Source: Candidatus Ventricola intestinavium (lineage in GTDB: Bacteria; Bacillota; Clostridia; Christensenellales; Aristaeellaceae). Taken from it: a DNA stretch of 11,650 nucleotides. Location: positions 1-11,650 of the forward strand of contig DVMG01000208.1 of NCBI GenBank assembly GCA_018715105.1. Direction: 5' to 3'. The notes under the pieces were generated by a model. It did no database searches. It was not told the origin of the DNA and saw only the letters and a program-made list of their open reading frames with translations. The translations under genes and the position numbers were made by a program. The stretch's first letter is position 1; every line of letters starts with the position of its first letter. Shown here piece after piece: positions 1 to 6,682 of the stretch.

Positions 1-114
1 GCAGCCGGGAAGAGTTTTCATTCCTGCGCTGAGGCGCGGCATCATCGTCTGCCTGCCGGCTCACCGGCTAAGCATATCCATTTCCATATCTGTGAGAAGG
101 GAGCGTTTCTTACC
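1..114. other. Leader region upstream of the peptide-binding protein gene
   Basis: No gene can be supported here. One + frame is open from the window edge to a TGA at 30-32 and could be the tail of an upstream gene, but nine codons are too few to judge. A small hairpin (GCCGG 55-59 with CCGGC 64-68, loop CTCA) follows; no T-run comes after it, so it is not a clear terminator. I see no convincing -35/-10 pair, so the promoter of the transporter may lie to the left of the window. The SD of the next gene is AGAAGGGAG at 95-103. Confidence 0.3.
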
Positions 115-1629
115 ATGAAAACCATGAAAAAGCTTCTCGTCCTCCTTGCGCTCGTGCTGATATCCGTAGGATCCCTGAGCACGGCCAGCGCCGCGGGGGA
201 CACGCTGGTTGTCGGCAACCCGACAGACGCCGTGTCGCTTGATCCCCATCGCACAAACGATGCCGCTTCCGCGCTGCCGATGTTCCAGATCTATGACACC
301 CTGGTCAAGCTCAGCCCTGAAATGACTATTGAGCCCAGCCTGGCCACCGAATGGACGCAGATTGACGACACCACGCTCGAGTTCAAGCTGCGCGAGGATG
401 TCCAATTCCATAACGGAGAGCCGCTCACGGCCTCCGATGTCAAGTTCACATTCGACCGTCACATCAATCCCGAAACCGCCGCCCCGGCAGCCTTCATGCT
501 CAGCACCCTGAGCGAGGTTCGCGTGATTGACGATTACACCGTGCAGTTCATCACCAGCGAGCCGTGCGCGGCGCTGCTTTACAACCTGACGCATGTGGAC
601 ATGGGAATCCTCAATGAAAAGGCCGTTACCGAGGCGGGCGATGATTACGGCAACCATCCCGTGGGGACCGGCGCTTACAAATTCGTCTCCTGGAAAAAGA
701 ATCAGGAAATCGTGCTTGAGCGCAATGAGGATTACTTCGGGGAAGCGGCCCGGATTCCCAATCTGGTCATCCGCATCATTCCGGAGGGCGCGACGATGAT
801 CGCAGAGCTGCAGACCGGCGGCGTGGATATCGCGCTGAACCTCGGTTCCCAGTATGTGCCCATGTTTGCGCCGGGCACCGGGATGAAGCTGGAACAGTTT
901 AACACGTTTACCAACAAATATCTTGCCTTTGACGAGCGCACCGCGCCGTTTGATGATGTGCGTGTCCGCCAGGCGGTCAACTATGCGATCAACAAGGATG
1001 CGATTGTCAAGGTGGCCTACTCCGGTTCCGCCGAGCCGCTTGCGGGCCCTCTGCCCAAAAACATCAACGGCTACAACCCGGATCTGACCCCTTATCCCTA
1101 TGACGTGGAGAAGGCCAAGGCTCTTCTGGCAGAGGCCGGTTATGCCGACGGCATCACCACCACGCTGTACATCTCCGACAAGGAGATTGACACCAAGATT
1201 GCAACCGTGCTGCAGGCTCAGCTCAAGGACGTGGGCATCAACGTGGATATTCAGGTCATCGAGTGGGGTACCTACCTGCAGAAGACCGCCGAGGGCCTGC
1301 CGATGTTCCTGCTCGGCTGGACAACCGTAACCGCGGATGCCGACAACGGGCTGTATGCCAACTTCCATTCCTCTGCATGGGGCTCTCAGGGCAATCGCTG
1401 CTTCTACAAGAACGAGCGCGTGGATGAGCTGCTGGATGCGGGCCGCGCCGAGTTTGATCAGGAGGCGCGCGCCAAGCTCTATCAGGAAGCCAGCCAGATC
1501 ATCTATGACGATGCGGCCTGGGCTTTCCTCACCGCCGAGCTTTACAACCTGGGCATGCGCGATAATGTGCAGGGGTTTGTGCCCATGTCCACCACGTTCT
1601 TTGATCTTTCCACCGTCTATTTCGAGTAA
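115..1629 (+). CDS. dppA: Dipeptide/oligopeptide ABC transporter, substrate-binding protein (SBP family 5)
   Basis: This 504-residue extracytoplasmic binding protein captures peptides or a related solute and delivers it to the permease encoded just downstream. The N-terminus is a signal peptide: basic MKTMKK, a leucine-rich core at about residues 7-20, then a signal peptidase I site near ASA (24-26). There is no lipobox cysteine. The family 5 hallmark FHNGEPLTASDVKFTFDR lies at about residues 98-115, and the length is typical of DppA/OppA. ATG 115 is preferred over ATG 124 because SD AGAAGGGAG (95-103) lies 11 nt before it. The next four transporter genes complete the system, but a stem-loop separates them from this gene, which suggests higher expression of this component. 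The exact ligand cannot be read from sequence: dipeptides, oligopeptides, murein peptides, nickel chelates and some sugars all use this family. Family certain, substrate inferred. Confidence 0.93.
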   Translation: MKTMKKLLVLLALVLISVGSLSTASAAGDTLVVGNPTDAVSLDPHRTNDAASALPMFQIYDTLVKLSPEMTIEPSLATEWTQIDDTTLEFKLREDVQFHNGEPLTASDVKFTFDRHINPETAAPAAFMLSTLSEVRVIDDYTVQFITSEPCAALLYNLTHVDMGILNEKAVTEAGDDYGNHPVGTGAYKFVSWKKNQEIVLERNEDYFGEAARIPNLVIRIIPEGATMIAELQTGGVDIALNLGSQYVPMFAPGTGMKLEQFNTFTNKYLAFDERTAPFDDVRVRQAVNYAINKDAIVKVAYSGSAEPLAGPLPKNINGYNPDLTPYPYDVEKAKALLAEAGYADGITTTLYISDKEIDTKIATVLQAQLKDVGINVDIQVIEWGTYLQKTAEGLPMFLLGWTTVTADADNGLYANFHSSAWGSQGNRCFYKNERVDELLDAGRAEFDQEARAKLYQEASQIIYDDAAWAFLTAELYNLGMRDNVQGFVPMSTTFFDLSTVYFE

Positions 1630-1644
1630 AACCGGGCGCTTTAT

Positions 1645-1688
1645 GGGCGCAGCCGCTCTCGTCTCACGGCGGGATGCTGCGCCCTTTT
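1645..1688 (+). terminator. Stem-loop with T-tract between dppA and dppB (terminator or attenuator)
   Basis: GGGCGCAGC (1645-1653) pairs perfectly with GCTGCGCCC (1676-1684) across a 22-nt loop, followed by TTTT (1685-1688) and then GCTTT. It starts 16 nt after the dppA stop codon. The interrupted T-tract suggests partial rather than complete termination. The stem would also protect the dppA message from 3' exonucleases. The transporter permease and ATPase genes follow on the same strand with no obvious promoter of their own, so read-through is the likely source of their transcript. Confidence 0.6.
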
Positions 1689-1708
1689 GCTTTCCCCCTC
1701 GTTAATGC

Positions 1709-1738
1709 CGGCGTGCTGGGCGCCGCCCGCCGTTTTTT
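1709..1738 (+). terminator. Second, weaker GC hairpin followed by six T
   Basis: CGGCG (1709-1713) can pair with CGCCG (1728-1732), and TTTTTT follows at 1733-1738. The stem is only 5 bp and the loop 14 nt, so alone it is weak, but it has the cleaner T-run of the two hairpins in this gap. The remaining gap up to dppB (1739-1864) is pyrimidine-rich, holds a tandem TCCCTCCG (1803-1810 and 1811-1818) and has no gene I can support. Confidence 0.3.
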
Positions 1739-1864
1739 GCATCGGATTGCGGATTGGGTTGGCTCTTCGCCGGCCTTCTTTGCAAGAGGGGAGGCCCCGT
1801 TTTCCCTCCGTCCCTCCGTCCGATGGATAGGAAGCTGTATCATGATCAGAAGGGCTTGATTCTC

Positions 1865-2794
1865 ATGTTGAAATTTATCGGAAAGCGCATCCTGATGCTT
1901 ATTCCGGTGCTTATTGGCGTATCGCTCATCGTCTTTACGCTCATGCAGCTCTCGCCGGGTGATCCTGCGCAGATCATTCTGGGCGCGCAGGCCGCACCGG
2001 AGGATATCGCCAACCTGCGGCAGGAGATGGGCCTCAACGACCCGCTCCCCGTGCAGTTTTTCCGTTTCCTGCTTGGCATTTTCACGCTGGATTTCGGAAC
2101 GTCCTATAAAGACGGCTTGCCCGTGCTTGACAAGCTGCTCGAGGCCCTGCCCTATACGGCCGAGCTCACGTTCGCGGCAATCCTTGTGGCGCTGCTCATC
2201 GGCATCCCCGTGGGCATCATCTCCGCTACCAAGCAGTATTCCATCTTCGACCGCATCGCGACGGTCGGCGCGCTCATCGGCTTTTCCACGCCCAATTTCT
2301 GGCTGAGCATCATGCTGATTCTCGTTTTTTCCGTGAATCTGCAATGGCTTCCCGTGTCTGGTGCGGGCGGCATCGAATACCTGATCCTGCCGGCCATCGC
2401 GTTAGGCACGCAGTCCGCCGCTGTCTTCACGCGTATGACGCGCTCCTCCATGCTGGAAGTGCTGCATCAGGATTACATCCGCACCGCGCGGGCCAAGGGG
2501 CTGAGCGACAGGGTGGTCATTCTCAAGCATGCGCTGAAAAATGCGCTGATCCCGGTCATCACTGTGGTCGGCCTGCAGATCGGCCTCCTCTTTGGCGGCG
2601 CCATCCTGACGGAAACCGTGTTTGCCTGGCCGGGTGTGGGGCGGCTGATGATCGACTCCATCCGCGCCAAGGATACCCCTGTCGTCCAGGGCGGCGTGAT
2701 TTTCACCGCATCGATCTTTGTGTTCGTCAATCTGCTGGTGGACATCCTCTATGCATACGTTGATCCGCGCGTGAAAGCGCAGTATAAGTCCTGA
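1865..2794 (+). CDS. dppB: Peptide ABC transporter permease, DppB/OppB type
   Basis: A 309-residue inner-membrane permease, one half of the transmembrane channel of the peptide importer. The N-terminal helix MLKFIGKRILMLIPVLIGVS followed by LMQLSPGDP is the standard DppB opening. Hydrophobic segments recur at about 100-120, 135-157, 172-190, 228-250 and 278-297. The EAA-loop that docks onto the ATPases is DYIRTARAKGLSDRVVILKH at about 203-222, and the C-terminus ends DPRVK, as in the family. The open frame extends upstream to a TTG at 1754, but ATG 1865 is the real start: the family N-terminus begins there and SD AGAAGGG (1848-1854) lies 10 nt before it. The gene ends 17 nt before dppC, so the two are almost certainly co-transcribed. 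Function of the family is certain; substrate is inferred. Confidence 0.94.
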   Translation: MLKFIGKRILMLIPVLIGVSLIVFTLMQLSPGDPAQIILGAQAAPEDIANLRQEMGLNDPLPVQFFRFLLGIFTLDFGTSYKDGLPVLDKLLEALPYTAELTFAAILVALLIGIPVGIISATKQYSIFDRIATVGALIGFSTPNFWLSIMLILVFSVNLQWLPVSGAGGIEYLILPAIALGTQSAAVFTRMTRSSMLEVLHQDYIRTARAKGLSDRVVILKHALKNALIPVITVVGLQIGLLFGGAILTETVFAWPGVGRLMIDSIRAKDTPVVQGGVIFTASIFVFVNLLVDILYAYVDPRVKAQYKS

Positions 2795-2811
2795 GGAGGG
2801 AGGGAATCCAC

Positions 2812-3699
2812 ATGCTACATTCTTCCACAGCGGCCGGCGCTGAAGCGCGCCCCAAAGCAAAAAATCCTCTGCTGGACGCATGGCACGGCCTGCTCAAAAA
2901 CAGGATGGCCGTTGTCGGCGCGGCCGTTCTGCTGTTTTTCATCCTGATCGCCCTGTTTGCCGAACAGATCGCTCCCTATCCGGCAGACGAACAGAATTGG
3001 GAGCATATCCTGGAAGCGCCCAGTGCCGCCTATCCCCTGGGGACGGACAGCTATGGCCGCTGCGTATTCAGCCGGATTGTATACGGTTCCCGCATCTCCC
3101 TGCTGGTGGGCTTTATTGCCGTGGCCTTTTCGGCCATCGGCGGCGGCATCATCGGCGCGTGCGCGGGCTATTTCCGCGGCCCTCTTGACAACGTGCTCAT
3201 GCGCCTGATGGACGTGCTGCTGGCAATTCCCAGCATTCTTCTGGCCATCGCCATCGTCAACATTCTCGGCCCCAGTCTCTTTAACGTGATGGTGGCTGTC
3301 GGCCTGTCGAGCATGCCGTCCTTTGCGCGCATCGTCCGCGCGGCCGTTCTTTCCATCCGTGACAGCGAGTTCATCGAATCCGCCGTCGCCATCGGGGACA
3401 GCACGCCCGCCATCATCCTGCACAACATTCTGCCCAACTGCATGGCCCCGATTATCGTGCAGGCAACGCTGGGCGTGGCCTCCGCCATTCTCTCCGCCGC
3501 CAGCCTGAGCTTTCTGGGGCTGGGCCTCCAGCCGCCTTCCCCGGAATGGGGCGCGATGCTCAGCGAGGGCCGTGCCTATATCTACAACGCCCCGTGGCTG
3601 ACCATCTGCCCCGGCGTATCCATCGTGCTGATCGTGCTGTCGCTCAACCTGTTTGGCGACGGCCTGCGAGATGCCCTGGACCCCAAGCTCAAGCAGTAA
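2812..3699 (+). CDS. dppC: Peptide ABC transporter permease, DppC/OppC type
   Basis: A 295-residue permease, the partner of DppB in the membrane channel. After a hydrophilic N-terminal tail (about 1-28) comes the OppC_N-type helix LLKNRMAVVGAAVLLFFILI (27-46), then the conserved HPLGTDSYGRCVFSRIVYGSR-like segment (PLGTDSYGR at 75-83) and hydrophobic segments up to about 280. The EAA-loop is EFIESAVAIGDSTPAIILHN at about 186-205 followed by ILPN, and the segment SLSFLGLGLQPPSPEWGAML (231-250) is diagnostic for the family. The SD, a GAGGAGGGAGGG run (2793-2804), begins inside the dppB stop codon, 7 nt before ATG 2812. This purine run and tight spacing suggest efficient, possibly coupled translation with dppB. 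Confidence 0.94.
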   Translation: MLHSSTAAGAEARPKAKNPLLDAWHGLLKNRMAVVGAAVLLFFILIALFAEQIAPYPADEQNWEHILEAPSAAYPLGTDSYGRCVFSRIVYGSRISLLVGFIAVAFSAIGGGIIGACAGYFRGPLDNVLMRLMDVLLAIPSILLAIAIVNILGPSLFNVMVAVGLSSMPSFARIVRAAVLSIRDSEFIESAVAIGDSTPAIILHNILPNCMAPIIVQATLGVASAILSAASLSFLGLGLQPPSPEWGAMLSEGRAYIYNAPWLTICPGVSIVLIVLSLNLFGDGLRDALDPKLKQ

Positions 3700-3700
3700 A

Positions 3701-3726
3701 CTGCAAGGAGAACGCTGCAAGGAGAA
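3701..3726 (+). promoter_or_regulatory. Duplicated Shine-Dalgarno element before dppD
   Basis: CTGCAAGGAGAA occurs twice, at 3701-3712 and 3715-3726, separated by CG (period 14). Each copy contains an AGGAG core. The second core (3720-3724) is 11 nt before ATG 3736 and is the likely working site; the first is 25 nt away and cannot serve this start directly. It looks like a small tandem duplication that copied the ribosome-binding site. Confidence 0.7.
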
Positions 3727-3735
3727 GAAACCGAT

Positions 3736-4743
3736 ATGGAAAAGACCGATATCCAGGAAAACAACCTGCTGCAAATCGAGGATCTGCACATTCATTACAT
3801 GAGCGAAGGGCGCGAAATCCATGCGGTCAACGGCGTCACGCTGCATGTGAACGAGGGCGAGACCATCGGCCTGGTTGGAGAAACCGGCGCCGGAAAAACC
3901 ACCCTGGCGCTCTCCATCATGAAGCTGATCCAGAAACCTGCGGGCCGTTATGCGGGCGGACGCATCCTCTTTGGCGGCGAGGATCTCCTCAGCGCCAGCG
4001 AAAACCGGATGCATCACATCCGCGGCAATCAGATTGCCATGATTTTTCAGGATCCGATGACCTCTCTCAACCCGGTTTACACCGTGGGGGATCAGATTGC
4101 GGAGGTCATCGCCCTGCATGGACACATGCATGCCAAGCAGGCGCTTGAGCGCGCCGGAGATACGCTGGAGATGGTCGGCATCCCGCGTGAGCGCGCCAAT
4201 GAATACCCGCACCAGTTTTCCGGCGGCATGAAGCAGCGCGTGTGCATCGCCATGGCGCTGGCCGCCAATCCGCAGCTGATCATCGCCGATGAACCGACCA
4301 CCGCCCTGGATGTGACCATTCAGGCGCAGGTGCTCGATCTGATGGGAAAGCTCAAGCGCGAGCTGAACACCGCCATGATCCTCATCACGCATGACCTGGG
4401 CATTGTCTCCGAGGTATGCGACAAGGTGGCCATCATGTATGCGGGCCGCATCCTTGAGTTCGGCACGCTGGAGGACATCTATCTTCATCCGACGCATCCC
4501 TATACGCTGGGCCTGTTCAACTCCATTCCCAAGCTGGATCAGAAGATTTCCCGCCTCACCCCCATCAAGGGCCTGATGCCGGATCCGGCCAACCTGCCAG
4601 AGGGTTGCGCGTTTGCCCCGCGCTGCGATTACGCCTGCCCTGCCTGCACAAAGACATGCCCGCCGGGCGAGGCCATCAGTCCCACGCATACCGTCGCCTG
4701 CCTGCGCCACCGCGAGCTGGCTTCCGAAGCCGGCCGGAACTGA
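3736..4743 (+). CDS. dppD: Peptide ABC transporter ATP-binding protein, DppD/OppD type
   Basis: A 335-residue cytoplasmic ATPase that powers the peptide importer together with DppF. Motifs in order: Walker A GETGAGKTT (48-56), Q-loop IFQDPMTSLNP (Gln105), signature FSGGMKQR (161-168), Walker B LIIADE (181-186), D-loop ALD, and H-loop His219 in LITHDL. All catalytic positions are intact. The C-terminal oligopeptide-transporter domain has LPEGCAFAPRC with cysteines 291, 297, 301, 304, 308 and 322; DppD/DppF-family proteins are known to bind a [4Fe-4S] cluster in this region, so a cluster is likely here (inference). ATG 3736 follows a duplicated SD. It ends 18 nt before dppF, and the two ATPases should form a heterodimer under the DppB-DppC channel. 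Confidence 0.94.
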   Translation: MEKTDIQENNLLQIEDLHIHYMSEGREIHAVNGVTLHVNEGETIGLVGETGAGKTTLALSIMKLIQKPAGRYAGGRILFGGEDLLSASENRMHHIRGNQIAMIFQDPMTSLNPVYTVGDQIAEVIALHGHMHAKQALERAGDTLEMVGIPRERANEYPHQFSGGMKQRVCIAMALAANPQLIIADEPTTALDVTIQAQVLDLMGKLKRELNTAMILITHDLGIVSEVCDKVAIMYAGRILEFGTLEDIYLHPTHPYTLGLFNSIPKLDQKISRLTPIKGLMPDPANLPEGCAFAPRCDYACPACTKTCPPGEAISPTHTVACLRHRELASEAGRN

Positions 4744-4761
4744 GGGAGGAGGAATCACATT

Positions 4762-5709
4762 ATGCAGGAAACCATTCTCAGCGTCCGGGATATCCGAAAA
4801 TATTTTCCTTCCGGCTCTCAGGTTGTCAAGGCCGTGGATGGCGTGAGCTTTGACGTATACCGCGGGGAGACGCTCGGCCTGGTTGGCGAATCCGGATGCG
4901 GCAAATCGACCACCGGCCGCATGACCATCCGCCTGCTGGATGTCACATCCGGCAGTGTGCTCTATGGCGGGCAGGATATCGCCACGCTTAAGGGAGCCGA
5001 TCTGCGCGCGCTGCGCTGCCACATGCAAATCATCTTTCAGGACCCTTTCTCCTCGCTGGATCCGCGAAAGACGATCGGGGATACGATTGGACGCCCGCTC
5101 AAGGTGCACCGCCTGGCCGGCCGCCACGAGCGGTTTGAGCGCGTGCTGGAATTGATGGAACGCGTGGGGCTTGATCCCAACTGGGTCAACAAATACCCGC
5201 ATGAGCTGGACGGCGGCCGGCGCCAGCGCGTGGGCATTGCCAGGGCCCTGGCTGTAAACCCGGAATACATCGTCTGTGACGAGCCTGTTTCCGCACTGGA
5301 TGTCTCCATCCAGGCTCAGGTGCTCAACCTCCTGCAGGATCTGCAGCAGGAGATGGGACTCACCTATCTGTTCATCTCGCATGACCTGAGCGTGGTGAAG
5401 CACCTGTCAAACCGCATCGCCGTCATGTATCTGGGAAAAATCGTCGAGCTGGCCCGTTCGGAGGATCTCTTTGCTTCCCCGGCCCACCCCTACACGCAGG
5501 CGCTGCTCTCCGCCATTCCCATCCCCTCCATCGGTAAAAAGCCCCAGCGCATTCTGCTTCAGGGCGATGTTCCCAGTCCTAAAAATCCTCCTTCCGGCTG
5601 CCGTTTTCACACGCGCTGTCCTTATGCCACCGAGCGGTGCAGGAGCGAGGAACCCTGCCTTCGTGAGGTGCAGGAGGGGCATCACGTGGCCTGCCATCTC
5701 GTCAAATAG
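4762..5709 (+). CDS. dppF: Peptide ABC transporter ATP-binding protein, DppF/OppF type
   Basis: A 315-residue ATPase, heterodimer partner of DppD. Motifs: Walker A GESGCGKST (42-50), Q-loop IIFQDPFSSLDP (Gln93), Walker B YIVCDE (169-174), D-loop SALD, H-loop His207 in FISHDL. The signature is LDGGRRQR (149-156), not the usual LSGGQRQR: Ser is replaced by Asp and Gln by Arg. The C-terminal domain has GCRFHTRCP with Cys 280, 286, 293, 299 and 311, consistent with the Fe-S-type tail of this family. SD GGGAGGAGG (4744-4752) starts right after the dppD stop and is 9 nt before ATG 4762. The gene closes the transporter set; the next gene follows after 32 nt. I recall the DGGRRQR variant from other anaerobe OppF proteins, so it is probably a clade trait rather than damage. 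Confidence 0.94.
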   Translation: MQETILSVRDIRKYFPSGSQVVKAVDGVSFDVYRGETLGLVGESGCGKSTTGRMTIRLLDVTSGSVLYGGQDIATLKGADLRALRCHMQIIFQDPFSSLDPRKTIGDTIGRPLKVHRLAGRHERFERVLELMERVGLDPNWVNKYPHELDGGRRQRVGIARALAVNPEYIVCDEPVSALDVSIQAQVLNLLQDLQQEMGLTYLFISHDLSVVKHLSNRIAVMYLGKIVELARSEDLFASPAHPYTQALLSAIPIPSIGKKPQRILLQGDVPSPKNPPSGCRFHTRCPYATERCRSEEPCLREVQEGHHVACHLVK

Positions 5710-5741
5710 CGCGCCGCGCTTGTTAAAGGAGCCTGAATGCC

Positions 5742-6617
5742 ATGAAGAACACGCCCGACCGCAGCGCGCCCTGCTGGTGCGGCAGCAAAAAGCCCTACGG
5801 CCTGTGCCATCTTCCTACCGACGAAAGGATCGCGGCATACCGCCGCCGGGGCGCTCTTGTTCCCTCCCGGAAGATGCTCAAAAACGAGGCGCAGATTCAG
5901 GGAATCCGCGAAAGCGCCCGCATCAACGTCGCCGTTCTTGACGAGGTGGCGCAGCGCATTCGCGAGGGCGTCACCACGCAGGACATCGACCGTTGGGTTT
6001 ATGAAAAAACCACGGCCATGGGCGCAGTCCCCGCGCCGCTGCACTACGAAGGATTTCCCAAGTCCGTCTGCACATCCGTCAACGATCAGGTGTGCCACGG
6101 CATTCCCTCGCAGGACGTGGTGCTTCGCGAAGGGGATATCCTCAACGTCGATTGCTCCACACTTTACAGGGGATACTATTCGGATTCCTCCCGCATGTTT
6201 ATCATCGGCAAAACGTCTGCGGAAAAAAAGCGCCTTGTGGACGTCGCGCGTGAATGCGTGATGAAAGGACTGGAGCAGATCAAACCCTGGGGCTTTCTGG
6301 GCGACATGGGGCAGGCCGTGCACGATCATGCCCGGAAAAACGGCTACTCCGTTGTGCGTGAAATCGGCGGACACGGCATCGGTCTGGCGTTTCATGAAGA
6401 CCCCTGGGTCAGCTATGTGACGTCGCGCGGCACGGATATGCTGCTTGTGCCGGGCTTTGTCTTCACCATTGAACCCATGATCAACATGGGAACCGAGGAC
6501 ATCTACATCGACGCGGATAACGACTGGACGATCTACACCGAAGACGGCCTTCCCTCTGCCCAGTGGGAAATCCAGGTTCTGGTGACGCCGGAAGGCCATG
6601 AGGTACTCGCATACTGA
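5742..6617 (+). CDS. map: Methionine aminopeptidase type I with N-terminal SEC-C zinc motif
   Basis: A 291-residue cytosolic metallo-aminopeptidase that removes the initiator Met from nascent proteins. The N-terminal extension has a SEC-C knuckle: Cys11, Cys13, Cys22, His23 with family spacing (CWCGS... CH), which in other proteins binds zinc and is linked to ribosome or SecA contact. The catalytic pita-bread domain spans about 45-291. Expected metal ligands are all present: Asp137 (NVDCS), Asp148 (YYSDSS), His211 (GGHGIG), Glu244 (TIEPM), Glu275 (SAQWE), plus His119 (CHGIP) and His218 (FHEDP). SD AAAGGAG (5725-5731) is 10 nt before ATG 5742; an out-of-frame ATG at 5737 is ignored. It lies 32 nt after dppF and is probably in the same operon, which is not a usual place for map. 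The knuckle has GSKKPY in place of GSGKKY, a conservative variation in spacing terms. Confidence 0.94.
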   Translation: MKNTPDRSAPCWCGSKKPYGLCHLPTDERIAAYRRRGALVPSRKMLKNEAQIQGIRESARINVAVLDEVAQRIREGVTTQDIDRWVYEKTTAMGAVPAPLHYEGFPKSVCTSVNDQVCHGIPSQDVVLREGDILNVDCSTLYRGYYSDSSRMFIIGKTSAEKKRLVDVARECVMKGLEQIKPWGFLGDMGQAVHDHARKNGYSVVREIGGHGIGLAFHEDPWVSYVTSRGTDMLLVPGFVFTIEPMINMGTEDIYIDADNDWTIYTEDGLPSAQWEIQVLVTPEGHEVLAY

Positions 6618-6628
6618 CGCATAAAAGT

Positions 6629-6682
6629 CATCCATCCTCGCATACTATTCCCCGGAGGGATCGTATGAAAAGAGGATGGATG
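6629..6682 (+). promoter_or_regulatory. Nested hairpin enclosing SD and start codon of the spoIID-like gene
   Basis: CATCCATCCTC (6629-6639) is a perfect 11-bp complement of GAGGATGGATG (6672-6682), the latter inside the first codons of the gene. Within the loop, CATAC (6641-6645) pairs with GTATG (6663-6667), which contains the ATG at 6665, and TCC (6649-6651) can pair with GGA (6658-6660) of the SD GGAGGGA (6654-6660). The whole initiation region can therefore fold shut. A ribosome finishing map (stop at 6615-6617) would reach the left arm, so coupling to map translation is possible (inference). Confidence 0.55.

Noticed and set aside
61..1368. A 435-codon - strand frame opposite the binding-protein gene
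   Set aside because: Same antisense effect; the + strand protein has a signal peptide, SD and family motifs, while the antisense product resembles nothing.
1674..1859. A 61-codon + strand frame in the dppA-dppB gap
   Set aside because: No SD, overlaps the terminator stem, and the translation has no protein-like pattern.
1754..1864. N-terminal extension of dppB from a TTG start
   Set aside because: The 37 added residues are not permease-like, and a good SD is placed for ATG 1865, where the family N-terminus begins.
2815..5403. An 862-codon open frame on the - strand opposite dppC, dppD and dppF
   Set aside because: It is antisense to three well-defined genes with intact motifs. In GC-rich coding DNA with G/C third positions, the antisense frame loses most stop codons. 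The translation is His/Gln/Arg-rich with no recognisable domain.
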